Positions 53,620 to 62,376 of a DNA stretch of 64,000 bases are shown here, one piece after another (within the stretch, counting starts at the first letter, position 1; each line of letters starts with the position of its first letter). Below the pieces are notes generated by a model that had not been told where the DNA came from, searched no databases, and was given only the letters and a program-made list of their open reading frames with translations. This DNA is from Chitinophaga chungangae (lineage in GTDB: Bacteria > Bacteroidota > Bacteroidia > Chitinophagales > Chitinophagaceae), in NCBI RefSeq assembly GCF_017742215.1, contig NZ_JAGHKP010000002.1, forward strand, positions 840,737 to 904,736. The letters are read 5' to 3'. The position numbers and the translations under genes were made by a program.

Positions 53620-53751
53620 ATGCTGTTGAATGTATTACTCAACTCTACTTACGAGTTAGGCAACAAGATCGGCCATTACGGCGTCTGGTTTTGCATCATC
53701 ATTTTTGGGGCCATGTTCCTTTACGCCATGGTGAAGTACGTAAAACGCTAA
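53620..53751 (+). CDS. 43-residue single-helix membrane protein
   Basis: A short frame missed by length filters: ATG 53620 to TAA 53749. It reads MLLNVLLNSTYELGNKIGHY, then a membrane helix VWFCIIIFGAMFLYAMV and a basic end KYVKR. A possible promoter, TTG at 53561 and TAACTTGC at 53584, stands upstream, and a good terminator follows at 53773. Promoter, frame and terminator together make it a likely real gene of unknown function. Confidence 0.6.
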   Translation: MLLNVLLNSTYELGNKIGHYGVWFCIIIFGAMFLYAMVKYVKR

Positions 53752-53772
53752 TTCCAACTTACTCCAGATACC

Positions 53773-53802
53773 GGCTGCTCCCGCAAGGGGCGGCCTTTTT
53801 TA
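53773..53802 (+). terminator. Terminator of the 43-residue gene
   Basis: GGCTGCTCCC-GCAA-GGGGCGGCC stem with G-T pairs, followed by TTTTTTATT, 22 bases after the stop at 53751. Confidence 0.75.
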
Positions 53803-53815
53803 TTGCCCGGGAGTT

Positions 53816-54958
53816 TTAGAAGGCTTCCGAAACGGACAGGTAGAACCCGCTCTGCCGTTTTTCTCCCGCTCTTTTTTCACCCCAGCCATAATCCAGCCGC
53901 ACGGTAAGGCGGGTATGTTTGTCGTAAAAATAACGGATGCCCAGCCCGTAGTTGGGTTTCAGCCGGTCGAAAGAAAAGTTGCGGTTGTTGAAAACGGTGC
54001 CCGTACCGGCGAAACCGGCCAGCGCAAAGGTTGGCTGCATATCGATGAACCACACGTTGATGCGCATTTTCGGGTCGAAATAATAACGGTATTCGGCCTG
54101 GGCCGCCAGGTAGTTTTGATCGCGGTAACGGCCGGTATAGTAGCCGCGCATGATATTGTCGTTGCCCATTTCCGGCAGCAGGTAAAACGGCAGGGTGTTT
54201 CCCTGCAGCGATTGTCCATAACCGTTCAGCCCCAGCGTACTGCGCTGCGAGATGCGGAAAAACTGGCTGGCCTTCGCTTCCACGCGCCAGAGCGGGTGTT
54301 TGCTCAGAAATTGAGGGGCGTATGCCACGTTGAGCCGGAAGTATGTGCCCAGCGTACAATAGTTCTGGTTATCGCGGTTGTCGTAAATGCCGGTAACGCC
54401 GATAAAAGTAACGTAACCGCCGTCTTTGTCCACCAGCGGCATTTCCGGGTAAATGCCCTTGTCTTCGTCTTTCGTGAACGCATCGTGCTGGTACATAACG
54501 GAGAGGCCGGCGTAAAAGTGGCTGGTGATGCGCTTTTCGGCTTCCGCCATCAGCTTATAACGTTTGTTGCCCACGAGGGAACGGTCTGCATAATGCGTAG
54601 TATCGCCCAGTCCGTAGAAATAGAACGGGAAATCGTGGTAACGGATGTTCGTTTTAACGTGCCAGTCGTTGTTCCGCGTCCAGTTATCGGTGCGGAGGTC
54701 GATCTTCAGCTGTTGATTGGTGGTAAAAGTGGCCAGCAGGCTGGCGGTGGAGTTGCGGGTAAAGGGGGAAGGATTTTTTTTATCCGCGTAATACGAGTAA
54801 AGCGTCGCGACGCCCAGTTCCAGGCCTTTTTCCGGTGAAAAACCGAGTACAGGCAAAGGAAACAGGCTTGTTTTCCTATGGGCGAGGATTGAATCCTGCG
54901 CCTTCAGACCGGAGCTTGCCAACACGCACAGAGAAAGGGCCGAGATCGCTTTACGCAT
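53816..54958 (-). CDS. Outer-membrane beta-barrel protein, BamA/TamA surface-antigen type
   Basis: A 380-residue barrel with a signal peptide (MRKAISALSLCVLASSGLKAQ). It has no POTRA domains. MRGYYTGRYRDQNYLAAQAEYR holds the RGY/RYRD loop of BamA-like barrels (MRGYYTGRYRD, then NYLAAQAEYRYYF), and it ends on a C-terminal aromatic strand (SGFYLSVSEAF). The ATG at 54958 matches the signal peptide; the 12 codons upstream do not. Role unknown. Confidence 0.83.
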   Translation of the reverse strand: MRKAISALSLCVLASSGLKAQDSILAHRKTSLFPLPVLGFSPEKGLELGVATLYSYYADKKNPSPFTRNSTASLLATFTTNQQLKIDLRTDNWTRNNDWHVKTNIRYHDFPFYFYGLGDTTHYADRSLVGNKRYKLMAEAEKRITSHFYAGLSVMYQHDAFTKDEDKGIYPEMPLVDKDGGYVTFIGVTGIYDNRDNQNYCTLGTYFRLNVAYAPQFLSKHPLWRVEAKASQFFRISQRSTLGLNGYGQSLQGNTLPFYLLPEMGNDNIMRGYYTGRYRDQNYLAAQAEYRYYFDPKMRINVWFIDMQPTFALAGFAGTGTVFNNRNFSFDRLKPNYGLGIRYFYDKHTRLTVRLDYGWGEKRAGEKRQSGFYLSVSEAF

Positions 54959-55052
54959 AGGGCCGCAATATGCAAAAAAATATTTGACCGGCAATATGTT
55001 ATATTATTGTGCGGTTTGCGGTTGTTTAACTTAAATGTTTGTTAAAATAGCA

Positions 55053-55481
55053 TCATTTTTGAATATTTTTTGAGCCGCGGATAAAGCCGGCGATGAGATT
55101 AAAAACAAAAGCAGCCTGGCCGGCAAAGAACAGCAGCGTAATAAAAACCTCGACCGGATCAAAACCGGCGAGGGCGTGGATCTTTTCCGCAGAGAAGTTT
55201 GTCTGTTCCGGCTTAAGGAAGATGATTATGTAAAACGCGGCGAGAATGAACGTGGTGGCTATGTGGAAATATTGCAGCCACCTATATTGCCGGTAATGCC
55301 GGGTGGCATAATAGAACAGCGCCTCAAAACAGATAAATAGCACCGACCAGATAAGAATGGTGAGAATATCTGTGATCTCAAAAAATCCGCTATTGGGGCT
55401 GAGGATGATGGCCGTGGTGATAAGGGTCAATAGAAAAGCCAGCAGGTACAGCTGAAAATCGGGGCGGAGTAAGCGTTTCAT
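55053..55481 (-). CDS. Four-helix membrane protein, paralogue 3 of 3
   Basis: A 142-residue protein with four hydrophobic segments. It shares with its two upstream neighbours the start RPDxQ(L/M)Y, the motif YRWLQYFHIATTF, and the end GQAAFVFNLIAGFIRGSK, but lacks their HDT motif. The last gene of the leftward group; overlaps the middle one by four bases. Function unknown. Confidence 0.72.
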   Translation of the reverse strand: MKRLLRPDFQLYLLAFLLTLITTAIILSPNSGFFEITDILTILIWSVLFICFEALFYYATRHYRQYRWLQYFHIATTFILAAFYIIIFLKPEQTNFSAEKIHALAGFDPVEVFITLLFFAGQAAFVFNLIAGFIRGSKNIQK

Positions 55482-56191
55482 GAGAGAGTGGTTTTTTTGC
55501 CGCGGCAAAACCCCGCAATAACATTTACAATAAAAGCCAGCTGCCCCACAAGGAAAGCGATCACCGCCAGCCATAAACTCAGCACGGGAACCAGCATACC
55601 AAACATAAATCCTTCATGAATGTCCGGGAAAACGGGAAGGTCTGCCGGAAGCAGCACAGGAGCGAAATAACAGGCAACACCCGCCGCGAGCGCCAATAAA
55701 GCGATAATGTAAAGTTGCAGCGCAGGCTGTGGCTGACCGGGAGCCTGCGATGTTTTCGGGCCCCTGATAAATCCCGCGATAATATTAATAACGAATCCCG
55801 CCTGCCCGATCACCAGCAACATGGTCGTGAAAAAAGTTACCGGGTCAAAAACGCGGCCGGAAAATATAAGCGGCCGGTCATGGTAATCAAAATAACGGCG
55901 CGGCATCGGCGGACTTTCTACCGTAACGTAAGCGAGAAGGAAAAGCAAAAGGCTCGCCACATGCAAAACCTGCAACCACCTGAATTGACTGAAACGCAGC
56001 GTGAACGTGTATATCAGCGCTTCCGCCGCGATCATCAGGCAGGCCCACAGGTAACTTTTGTCCGCAAACGGCCCGTGAGTATCGTGCATGTGTATGTCGA
56101 TCACTGAATGAGAAACAATGAGCATGCCGCCGAAAAAGACCAGCACGGCGGTAATGTACATTTGAATATCAGGTCGGGAGAGCCATTTCAT
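55478..56191 (-). CDS. Membrane protein with internal duplication, paralogue 2 of 3
   Basis: A 237-residue protein with about seven membrane helices. VIDIHMHDTHGPF (residues 30-42) resembles its neighbour, as does FRWLQVLHVASLL. The motif GQAGFVINIIAGFIRGPK occurs mid-protein and GQLAFIVNVIAGFCRGKK at the end, so it looks like one unit plus a partial second one. Four bases upstream lies the third paralogue. Function unknown. Confidence 0.72.
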   Translation of the reverse strand: MKWLSRPDIQMYITAVLVFFGGMLIVSHSVIDIHMHDTHGPFADKSYLWACLMIAAEALIYTFTLRFSQFRWLQVLHVASLLLFLLAYVTVESPPMPRRYFDYHDRPLIFSGRVFDPVTFFTTMLLVIGQAGFVINIIAGFIRGPKTSQAPGQPQPALQLYIIALLALAAGVACYFAPVLLPADLPVFPDIHEGFMFGMLVPVLSLWLAVIAFLVGQLAFIVNVIAGFCRGKKTTLS

Positions 56192-56195
56192 GGTA

Positions 56196-56654
56196 TCAGG
56201 ATTTTCTGCCGCGGAAAAATCCCGTGATGATGTTTATGATAAACCCGATATGCCCGGCCAGGAAGATCAGAAAGATAACAATAACCATCCGGGTCAGGGG
56301 ATCGTTGAGGAAAGATCTGTTATACTCAAAATATGTTTGAGGCATCCCTGGCGATGGGTTGTAATGCATACTGCCTGAAAAGATGAAAAACAGCGGCGGC
56401 AGCAACAAACCGATGATATGAAATATTTGCAGCCACCGCCATTGCCTGAACCAGGAAGTAGCCGTATACAGGCCAGCTTCTGTTATCAGCAGAACGGCGT
56501 AAATAATCGCAATGTTAAAGTAACTGATCACGACATAAGTGTCATGAAGATGGATATCTATGACCGCATCGGCAGAGGAAGCCGCGCCAATGGCAACGAG
56601 CAATAACGCGATAATAAGCAACAGGATGTCTGGCCGGGATAAATATCTTCGCAT
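56196..56654 (-). CDS. Four-helix membrane protein with HDTY motif, paralogue 1 of 3
   Basis: A 152-residue protein. VIDIHLHDTYVVISYFNIAI (residues 31-50) resembles helix VIII of haem-copper oxidase subunit I (LHDTYxVVxHF), though the following haem ligands are not present. WRWLQIFHIIGLL and GHIGFIINIITGFFRGRK are shared with the two downstream copies. First gene of the three, 15 bases downstream of nadV. Confidence 0.72.
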   Translation of the reverse strand: MRRYLSRPDILLLIIALLLVAIGAASSADAVIDIHLHDTYVVISYFNIAIIYAVLLITEAGLYTATSWFRQWRWLQIFHIIGLLLPPLFFIFSGSMHYNPSPGMPQTYFEYNRSFLNDPLTRMVIVIFLIFLAGHIGFIINIITGFFRGRKS

Positions 56655-56669
56655 AGGTACTTAAATATA

Positions 56670-58073
56670 CTACAAAGCCGCAAGTTTCCTGATTTCTTCA
56701 AACCGCTGGTCTTTCACCAGTTTCCCGTTCTCAAACACAGTTTCCAGCAGGTCGTTGCCCGCCGCGGATGAGGCTACTGTCTTCAAGCCGCCCGCATCCT
56801 TTATCAGCTTCAGTTTCCCGGCTTTCGACTTTTTGAACGAGGTACGGAGAAGGCCTTCCGCATCCATTTCAACCGGCGATTTATACACGTCCACGCTTTT
56901 GCCGCTGATCTCCGCGTAAGAACATTTCAACGCAAATTCCTGTGTATCGCGGTTCACCCGCTGCAGCAACGCGCCGCCCATTCCCAGCACCAGGTTTTCC
57001 GCGCTTACGCCCGCCTGTTTCAGCGCTTCGTATATTTCAGGGATGGAACTGTAGCTGATGCCGTCTCCCTGTATCACCCGCACCTGCGGCGGCAGCACTT
57101 TGTAGCCTTTGTCATTGACGGTATACCCGAATTTCCCCATCAAAATATCAAACACTTCCAGCAACGTTCTCACCGGGTCGCCGGAATCGGGGCGGATCAC
57201 CAGCGTGCCTTTCCGCGCCAATATCTGCTCCTTCAGCTGCGTGCCCCAATATTCGGAACAGGCCCGGAAGATGTTGTAGGAATCCGACACGCAGGCGATA
57301 GTGCCCGTGGGGAACGTATCCAGTACATGTTTGAAAATAGCCGCTTCGCCTTTTTCCCCCAGCAGCGTAACGATGGAATGTTCCGTGGCCGGAATGGAAA
57401 GTCCCGGCGCGGTTGCCGCGTGATAATATCTTTTGGCGAACGTAGACGCTACCAAAGTATCGCTGCCGTTGAAGTTCACCAGGTGCGCGCTCCCGCCGAT
57501 ACCCGCCGCTTCAACGGAACTGGCGCCGCGAAAACCGAAATCGTTCAGCACAAGATCGATCCCCGCAAAAGAGGCCTCGCTGGCCGTGGATTGAAAATAT
57601 TGCGTCACTACTTTTTTGATCTCCCGCGACAAAGTGGCCACCGTACACGGATACCACACCTGCATCAGCAAAGTTTCCAGGAAATTGGTGAGCCAGTAAC
57701 ACGCGGGGTCGGTGTTTTCGATCGTCATCAGCACATTTTTCACCGGCACCACCATGCCTTCAGGCACCGCGCGGATCTTCACCGGCAACAGACCGCCATG
57801 TTTTTTCAGAATATATTCGAACCGCGAAGGATCGTACACATCGTTGCGCCCAAATACTTCCGGCAGCATTTCGCCCGCCTCACGGATCTTGTCCGCGGTA
57901 ATCACCGGGCCTTCGAGATAGGCTTTCAGGAAATATTGCAGGCCGTAAAAAACCGTTTCTTCAAATTTGCCGCCCCGGCTTTCGAGGTAAGAATAAATGT
58001 GCGAGGTGCCCGGAACGTAGAGCTTGTGATGGGAATATTTATAAGCGTCCGCCAACAAAATGAGATTCTCCAT
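56670..58073 (-). CDS. nadV: Nicotinamide phosphoribosyltransferase (NAMPT/NadV type)
   Basis: Makes nicotinamide mononucleotide from nicotinamide and PRPP in NAD salvage. 467 residues. The start ILLADAYKYSHHKLYVPGTS and YSYLESRGGKFEETVFYGLQ match NAMPT rather than PncB. FGFRGASSVEAAGIGGSAHL, ATEHSIVTLLGE and VIRPDSGDPV carry the active-site His and Asp. Downstream of a likely NrtR regulator gene. The upstream gap (58074-58284) contains two inverted repeats. Confidence 0.93.
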   Translation of the reverse strand: MENLILLADAYKYSHHKLYVPGTSHIYSYLESRGGKFEETVFYGLQYFLKAYLEGPVITADKIREAGEMLPEVFGRNDVYDPSRFEYILKKHGGLLPVKIRAVPEGMVVPVKNVLMTIENTDPACYWLTNFLETLLMQVWYPCTVATLSREIKKVVTQYFQSTASEASFAGIDLVLNDFGFRGASSVEAAGIGGSAHLVNFNGSDTLVASTFAKRYYHAATAPGLSIPATEHSIVTLLGEKGEAAIFKHVLDTFPTGTIACVSDSYNIFRACSEYWGTQLKEQILARKGTLVIRPDSGDPVRTLLEVFDILMGKFGYTVNDKGYKVLPPQVRVIQGDGISYSSIPEIYEALKQAGVSAENLVLGMGGALLQRVNRDTQEFALKCSYAEISGKSVDVYKSPVEMDAEGLLRTSFKKSKAGKLKLIKDAGGLKTVASSAAGNDLLETVFENGKLVKDQRFEEIRKLAAL

Positions 58074-58100
58074 ATGCTGAATTGGGTTAGCCTGTACGAA

Positions 58101-58125
58101 TGTAAGCCTTCAAATTGAACTTACA
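58101..58125. promoter_or_regulatory. Candidate operator upstream of nadV
   Basis: TGTAAG (58101-58106) and CTTACA (58120-58125) flank the palindrome TTCAAATTGAA (58109-58119). On the minus strand it overlaps TCAATTTG, a possible -7 element, 27 bases before the nadV start. An NrtR-type regulator lies directly upstream, so this is the leading operator candidate; the site motif was not checked against known NrtR sites. Confidence 0.45.
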
Positions 58126-58202
58126 GGTGATCTTATCCCTCCAATTGCATGAAAGTCAATACAGATATGGGTTTTGCTATATGCATAACAGGTTTCCCGT
58201 AT

Positions 58203-58258
58203 TTTTTACACAAACTTTTTACATTTTACTTTAATTGCATATATTATTTGTGTAAAAA
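58203..58258. repeat. Inverted repeat between nrtR and nadV
   Basis: TTTTTACACAAA (58203-58214) and TTTGTGTAAAAA (58247-58258) are perfect 12-bp arms, 32 bases apart. Either a second regulatory site or a weak AT-rich terminator for nrtR. Confidence 0.45.
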
Positions 58259-58284
58259 GAATGCAAAATTTGATAACCAATCTG

Positions 58285-58977
58285 TTAAGAGAAAATCTCG
58301 ATATAGCCGCTTTTTTGCTTCAATTCAGCGAATTTTTGCCGGTTGAAGCTATATAATTGAGCAGGACGGCCTTGCAAAGGATGTTTCAATTTTTCCTGCT
58401 GCATCGCCAGCAAACCGAGGGAATGCATTTTTTTCTGGAAATTCCGGCGGTCGATCTGCCGGTTGTATACCCATTCATAGAGTTTTTCCAATTCCGAAAC
58501 GGGAAACTTCGGGTCCAGCAGCTCAAAAGCCAGCGGCTCGGAACGCAACCGCGTGCGCAGGTGCTCGATGGCGCCGAGGATCACTTCCGAATGGTCGAAT
58601 GCCGTGGCCGGCAGTTCTTTCACCGGGTACCAGCGCGCTTCTTTATTGCCGGCGCCCAGGACCAGCTTCGATGCGGAAGGTTTTATCAGCCCCAGGTGCG
58701 CCACGCAAAGGATCCGCCCGCGCGGGTCGCGGTCTGGCGCGCCCCAGGTGCGCATCTGCTCGAGGTAATTCACCTTCAGCCCGGTTTCGTCGCGGATCTC
58801 GCGGTGCACGGCTTCTTCCAGCGGCTCGTCGTTCTGCACAAAACCGCCGGGAAGGCCCCATTTGAAAATGTGCGGGGGAATGCTGCGTTTGCTGAGCAGC
58901 ACCATCATTCCTTCTTTTGATGAAAACCTCAATACTACGGCATCTGCCGTCACCCTGATATGTTGATGAACTGGCAA
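58285..58977 (-). CDS. nrtR: NrtR-type Nudix-domain transcriptional regulator of NAD metabolism
   Basis: A 230-residue protein. The Nudix domain (about 8-145) has WGLPGGFVQNDEPLEEAVHR and REIRDETGLKV, a largely intact Nudix box. A C-terminal winged helix (about 160-225; DRRNFQKKMHSLGLL, then GRPAQLYSFNRQKF) defines the NrtR family, which binds ADP-ribose and controls NAD genes. nadV lies directly downstream, which supports the role. Symbol by family and context. Confidence 0.85.
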   Translation of the reverse strand: MPVHQHIRVTADAVVLRFSSKEGMMVLLSKRSIPPHIFKWGLPGGFVQNDEPLEEAVHREIRDETGLKVNYLEQMRTWGAPDRDPRGRILCVAHLGLIKPSASKLVLGAGNKEARWYPVKELPATAFDHSEVILGAIEHLRTRLRSEPLAFELLDPKFPVSELEKLYEWVYNRQIDRRNFQKKMHSLGLLAMQQEKLKHPLQGRPAQLYSFNRQKFAELKQKSGYIEIFS

Positions 58978-58996
58978 GGGATAAAATTTTAGGGAA

Positions 58997-59386
58997 TCAT
59001 TGGCCGCTTACATACTGTTTCACCTGCGACGTTCCTTTATGCAGGTTCACGAAGAGCGGATTTTTCTGCGGGTCAAACACGATGATCGTTCCGGATTCCC
59101 AGGCATCCGCGGGGGCGGGCAGCACAATTTCAACCTGTAACCCGTTCTCACGGCGGAACATCAGGCTGTCTTTCCTGATATACCTCGCGGTATAATGATT
59201 CGCTTCCAGGAAGCTCACAATACTGTCGCGGTTCGCATTCACCGCACTGTCTGTACGGATGGGATGCTCTCTCAGCACGAAACATTTTTCGCTGATCACG
59301 TCGTAATGGGTGGTGTCTGTCTTTTCACGGACAGGGTTACACGCAGCTGCGGATAACAGGGCCATCATAAGAACGATATTTCGCAT
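58997..59386 (-). CDS. Small lipoprotein, unknown function
   Basis: A 129-residue lipoprotein (LLSAAACNP, Cys16). The remainder is a mixed alpha/beta region (VSFLEANHYTARYIRKDSLM) with no family recognised. 19 bases upstream of nrtR on the same strand, and 23 downstream of the M28-PDZ peptidase gene. Confidence 0.7.
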   Translation of the reverse strand: MRNIVLMMALLSAAACNPVREKTDTTHYDVISEKCFVLREHPIRTDSAVNANRDSIVSFLEANHYTARYIRKDSLMFRRENGLQVEIVLPAPADAWESGTIIVFDPQKNPLFVNLHKGTSQVKQYVSGQ

Positions 59387-59409
59387 GCTGCAAGTTATAA
59401 AAACCGCGA

Positions 59410-61035
59410 TTAAAAACTGATATCAAATACTTTATCGGTTTCGCCGCGTTTGACGGTAACGGTTGTTTTGTCGCCGGCCTTAAATTTCCCGAGGGCGCTC
59501 ATGTACGTTTCGATGTCTGAAACCGGGTAATCGCCCAGTTGCGTGATGAGGTCGCCGGTAAGGATGCCCGCTTTTTTCGCGGGTTTGCCGTCGCTCACGC
59601 CATCCACTTTCACGCCGCCCTTGGTCCAGGTGTAATCGGGCATAATGCCGAGGGTAACGGAAAAACGCGCGCTGCTGCCCATTTGCTGCTCGCGGGTTTT
59701 GGTGAAGGCGAGTTTGGGCTGGCCGTTCGTTTTTTCGATGATGTCGTACACCAGTTTCACGACGGTGAGGCCGCCTTCGTAATTGATCTTGTCCACATCG
59801 TCGCCGGGTTTGTGATAATCGGCGTGCGTGCCGGTGAAGAAAAATAAGACGGGTACGTCTTTACGGTAAAAGGAGGTATGGTCTGAAGGGCCGGTGCCGG
59901 AGGAATCGTAGCTGACCTTCAGGCTGGAAGGAACTACGCTTTTCAGCACGCCGCCCCAAACGGGGGAAGTGCCGGTACCGCCGATCTGCAGCCCTTTTTC
60001 CGGGGCGAGGCGGCCTACCATGTCCATATTTACCATGTAATTCACGGCGGTCATGGGCACGGTGGCGTGCTCGGTGAAATATTTACTGCCGAAAAGCCCC
60101 AGCTCTTCGCCGGAAAAGGCCACCAATAAATAATTGTTATTTTTCAATTTCGAGGCTTTCAGCAAACGCCCCAGCTCGATGAGCGCGGCGGTACCGCTGG
60201 CGTTATCGTCTGCCCCGTTATGAATGGCCTTTTCGCCGGGCGCCAGGGAATTATGGTCCTCCCCGTAGCCAAGATGGTCGTAATGCGCGCCCAGCACCAC
60301 GATGGTGGCAGCGCCGTTGTCGATATACCCTACCACATTGGTGCCGGTGCGTTTGCTCGGTTTAAAATCCACTTCCAGGTCCAGCTGAAAACCGTTGGCA
60401 TCGTCTGCCGACAATATTTTACTGGCTTCGGGCCCTACCCAGACGGCAGGGATGGGCAACTCAGCCGCCTCTTTCCCGTCGAGCCAGCGGGTAACGGTGC
60501 GGGCGTCTTCCGGCCCGTTGAAAAATACGATGCCGGTGGCGCCGCTTTGTTTGGCTTCCTTGGTCTTTTTAATATAGAATTCCAACGGTTCGGCGTGGGG
60601 ATTGATCTCGTCTTCGGAGGCTTTTACATTGATGAGCCATACATTGTCCGGCTCGTTTACGCCGGGCAGCACTTCGCCTTTGGCGGCTTTGCTGGCGCTG
60701 AAGGGCAGCGGCAGGTATTGCCCCGCCGGCAGCGGTTTATGATTGATGAGCAGCCGGGTTTTGTCGCCGGCCTCTCTTCCTTCCCTGACGGTAAAGGTCT
60801 GCAGGTATTCGCTGTCGCCTTTCGGGCTTACGCCGGCGAGCTTCATCTGTTCGGCGATATAGGTGGCGGCAAGCTGTTCCCCGGCAGTGCCGGTGCGCCT
60901 GCCTTCCAGTTTGTCTGAAGACAGGTAAGTGATATGGGTCTGCAGGTTTCCGAGGGTTTTCCGGTCTGCTTTCTTCTGCGGATACGCCGCCAGCGCGATA
61001 CAAACAAGCGGCAGTAACAGGTAAGTCTTTTTCAC
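59410..61035 (-). CDS. Secreted M28 peptidase with PA-like insert and PDZ domain
   Basis: A 541-residue exported peptidase (signal MKKTYLLLPLVCIALAAYPQ). Domains in order: N-terminal M28 part with LSSDKLEGRRTGTAGEQLAA, a PA-like insert (about 95-225), catalytic M28 (GAHYDHLGYGEDHNS, HNGADDNASGTAAL, AFSGEELGLFGSKYF, GPSDHTSFYRKDVPVLFFFT) and a PDZ domain (about 450-541; KKAGILTGDLITQLGDYPVS). Likely periplasmic aminopeptidase. A larger relative of the M28 gene at 39407. Confidence 0.9.
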   Translation of the reverse strand: MKKTYLLLPLVCIALAAYPQKKADRKTLGNLQTHITYLSSDKLEGRRTGTAGEQLAATYIAEQMKLAGVSPKGDSEYLQTFTVREGREAGDKTRLLINHKPLPAGQYLPLPFSASKAAKGEVLPGVNEPDNVWLINVKASEDEINPHAEPLEFYIKKTKEAKQSGATGIVFFNGPEDARTVTRWLDGKEAAELPIPAVWVGPEASKILSADDANGFQLDLEVDFKPSKRTGTNVVGYIDNGAATIVVLGAHYDHLGYGEDHNSLAPGEKAIHNGADDNASGTAALIELGRLLKASKLKNNNYLLVAFSGEELGLFGSKYFTEHATVPMTAVNYMVNMDMVGRLAPEKGLQIGGTGTSPVWGGVLKSVVPSSLKVSYDSSGTGPSDHTSFYRKDVPVLFFFTGTHADYHKPGDDVDKINYEGGLTVVKLVYDIIEKTNGQPKLAFTKTREQQMGSSARFSVTLGIMPDYTWTKGGVKVDGVSDGKPAKKAGILTGDLITQLGDYPVSDIETYMSALGKFKAGDKTTVTVKRGETDKVFDISF

Positions 61036-61118
61036 TGCAAGGGGAATTTGGTGACAAAAATAGGGAAACGGTTATCAAACGCGATAATTATCACGGGATT
61101 GTCTGACCCCGCCCCCTC

Positions 61119-61151
61119 TTTGTTTTATACTCAAATTATATGCTAAATTTG
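61119..61151 (+). promoter_or_regulatory. Promoter of gcvT
   Basis: TTTG at 61119-61122 and TAAATTTG at 61144-61151, 21 bases apart, match the Bacteroidota promoter pattern. The leader is about 40 bases, so there is no room for a glycine riboswitch. Confidence 0.55.
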
Positions 61152-61194
61152 CCGCACTCTGAAGGAGTTACAACAAAAAAAGAAAAGTCAAGTA

Positions 61195-62283
61195 ATGAAA
61201 AACACGCCATTCACAAACAAACACATTGCGCTGGGCGCGAAAATGGCCCCGTTTGCGGGGTACAACATGCCGATTTCCTACACAGGTATCAACGACGAAC
61301 ATGCCGCCGTGCGGAACAGTGTGGGAGTGTTTGACGTGAGCCACATGGGCGAATTTATCCTGAAAGGCGAAAACGCCCTCGACCTCATTCAGCGTGTAAC
61401 CACCAACGATGCTTCCAAACTCACGGCCGGCAAGGCGCAATACAGCTGCCTGCCCAACGAGGAAGGCGGCATTGTAGACGATCTGCTCGTGTATTGCATC
61501 GAGGAGAACAATGTGTACATGCTCGTTGTGAACGCCAGCAATATCGAAAAAGACTGGAACTGGATCAGCCGCTTCAACACCAAAGGCGTGGAAATGCACA
61601 ATATTTCCGACAAAACCTGCCTGCTGGCCATCCAGGGCCCGAACGCCACCAGCGCTTTGCAGGGGCTGACAGACAAAGACATCGTGAACCTGAAATACTA
61701 CACCTTCGTAAAAGGCACCTTCGCCGGCGTGGAAAACGTGCTGATCAGCGCCACCGGCTACACCGGCGCGGGCGGCATCGAGATATATTTCGAAGATAAA
61801 GACGGCGCGGCCGACAAGGTGTGGGACGCTATTTTCGCCGCGGGCGCTTCCAAAGGTATCAAACCGATCGGCCTCGGCGCCAGGGACACGCTCCGCCTGG
61901 AAATGGGCTTCTGCCTCTACGGCAACGACATCGACGACCGTACCAGCCCGCTGGAAGCGGGTCTCGGCTGGATCACCAAATTCACCAAAGACTTCACTTC
62001 CCGCTCCATTTTCGAAAAACAGAAAGCGGAAGGCGTTCAGCAGAAACTGGCAGGCTTTGAAATGATCGACAAAGGCATTCCCCGCCACGATTACGAGATC
62101 AAAGACGCGGCCGGCAACACCATCGGAAGGGTGACCTCCGGCACCCAGTCGCCCTCGCTCCAGAAGGCCGTTGGGCTGGGGTATGTAAAAACAGCCTTTG
62201 CAAGCCTCGATTCAGAGATATATATTGCAGTGCGCGACAAGCTCCTGAAAGCGAAAGTGGTGAAGGTGCCTTTCCTTGGGTAA
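61195..62283 (+). CDS. gcvT: Glycine cleavage system aminomethyltransferase GcvT
   Basis: T-protein of the glycine cleavage system, which moves the methylene group to tetrahydrofolate. 362 residues. [20 protein letters not shown], the following [12 protein letters not shown], and [17 protein letters not shown] are signatures; the C-terminal beta region includes [20 protein letters not shown]. gcvH and gcvP are not in the window. Only about 90 bases separate it from the next gene. Confidence 0.96.
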   Translation: MKNTPFTNKHIALGAKMAPFAGYNMPISYTGINDEHAAVRNSVGVFDVSHMGEFILKGENALDLIQRVTTNDASKLTAGKAQYSCLPNEEGGIVDDLLVYCIEENNVYMLVVNASNIEKDWNWISRFNTKGVEMHNISDKTCLLAIQGPNATSALQGLTDKDIVNLKYYTFVKGTFAGVENVLISATGYTGAGGIEIYFEDKDGAADKVWDAIFAAGASKGIKPIGLGARDTLRLEMGFCLYGNDIDDRTSPLEAGLGWITKFTKDFTSRSIFEKQKAEGVQQKLAGFEMIDKGIPRHDYEIKDAAGNTIGRVTSGTQSPSLQKAVGLGYVKTAFASLDSEIYIAVRDKLLKAKVVKVPFLG

Positions 62284-62376
62284 GGCCGTGCCGGCGGGCA
62301 ACTTTACAGGAACAGCAGCGTTATTGAAGCCAATTTTAGCCATTATTCACGACCATATCTTTTAAAGTACTCTGCT

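Noticed and set aside
61036..61194. Glycine riboswitch before gcvT
   Set aside because: Only 159 bases, with a promoter so close to the gene that the leader is about 40 bases.
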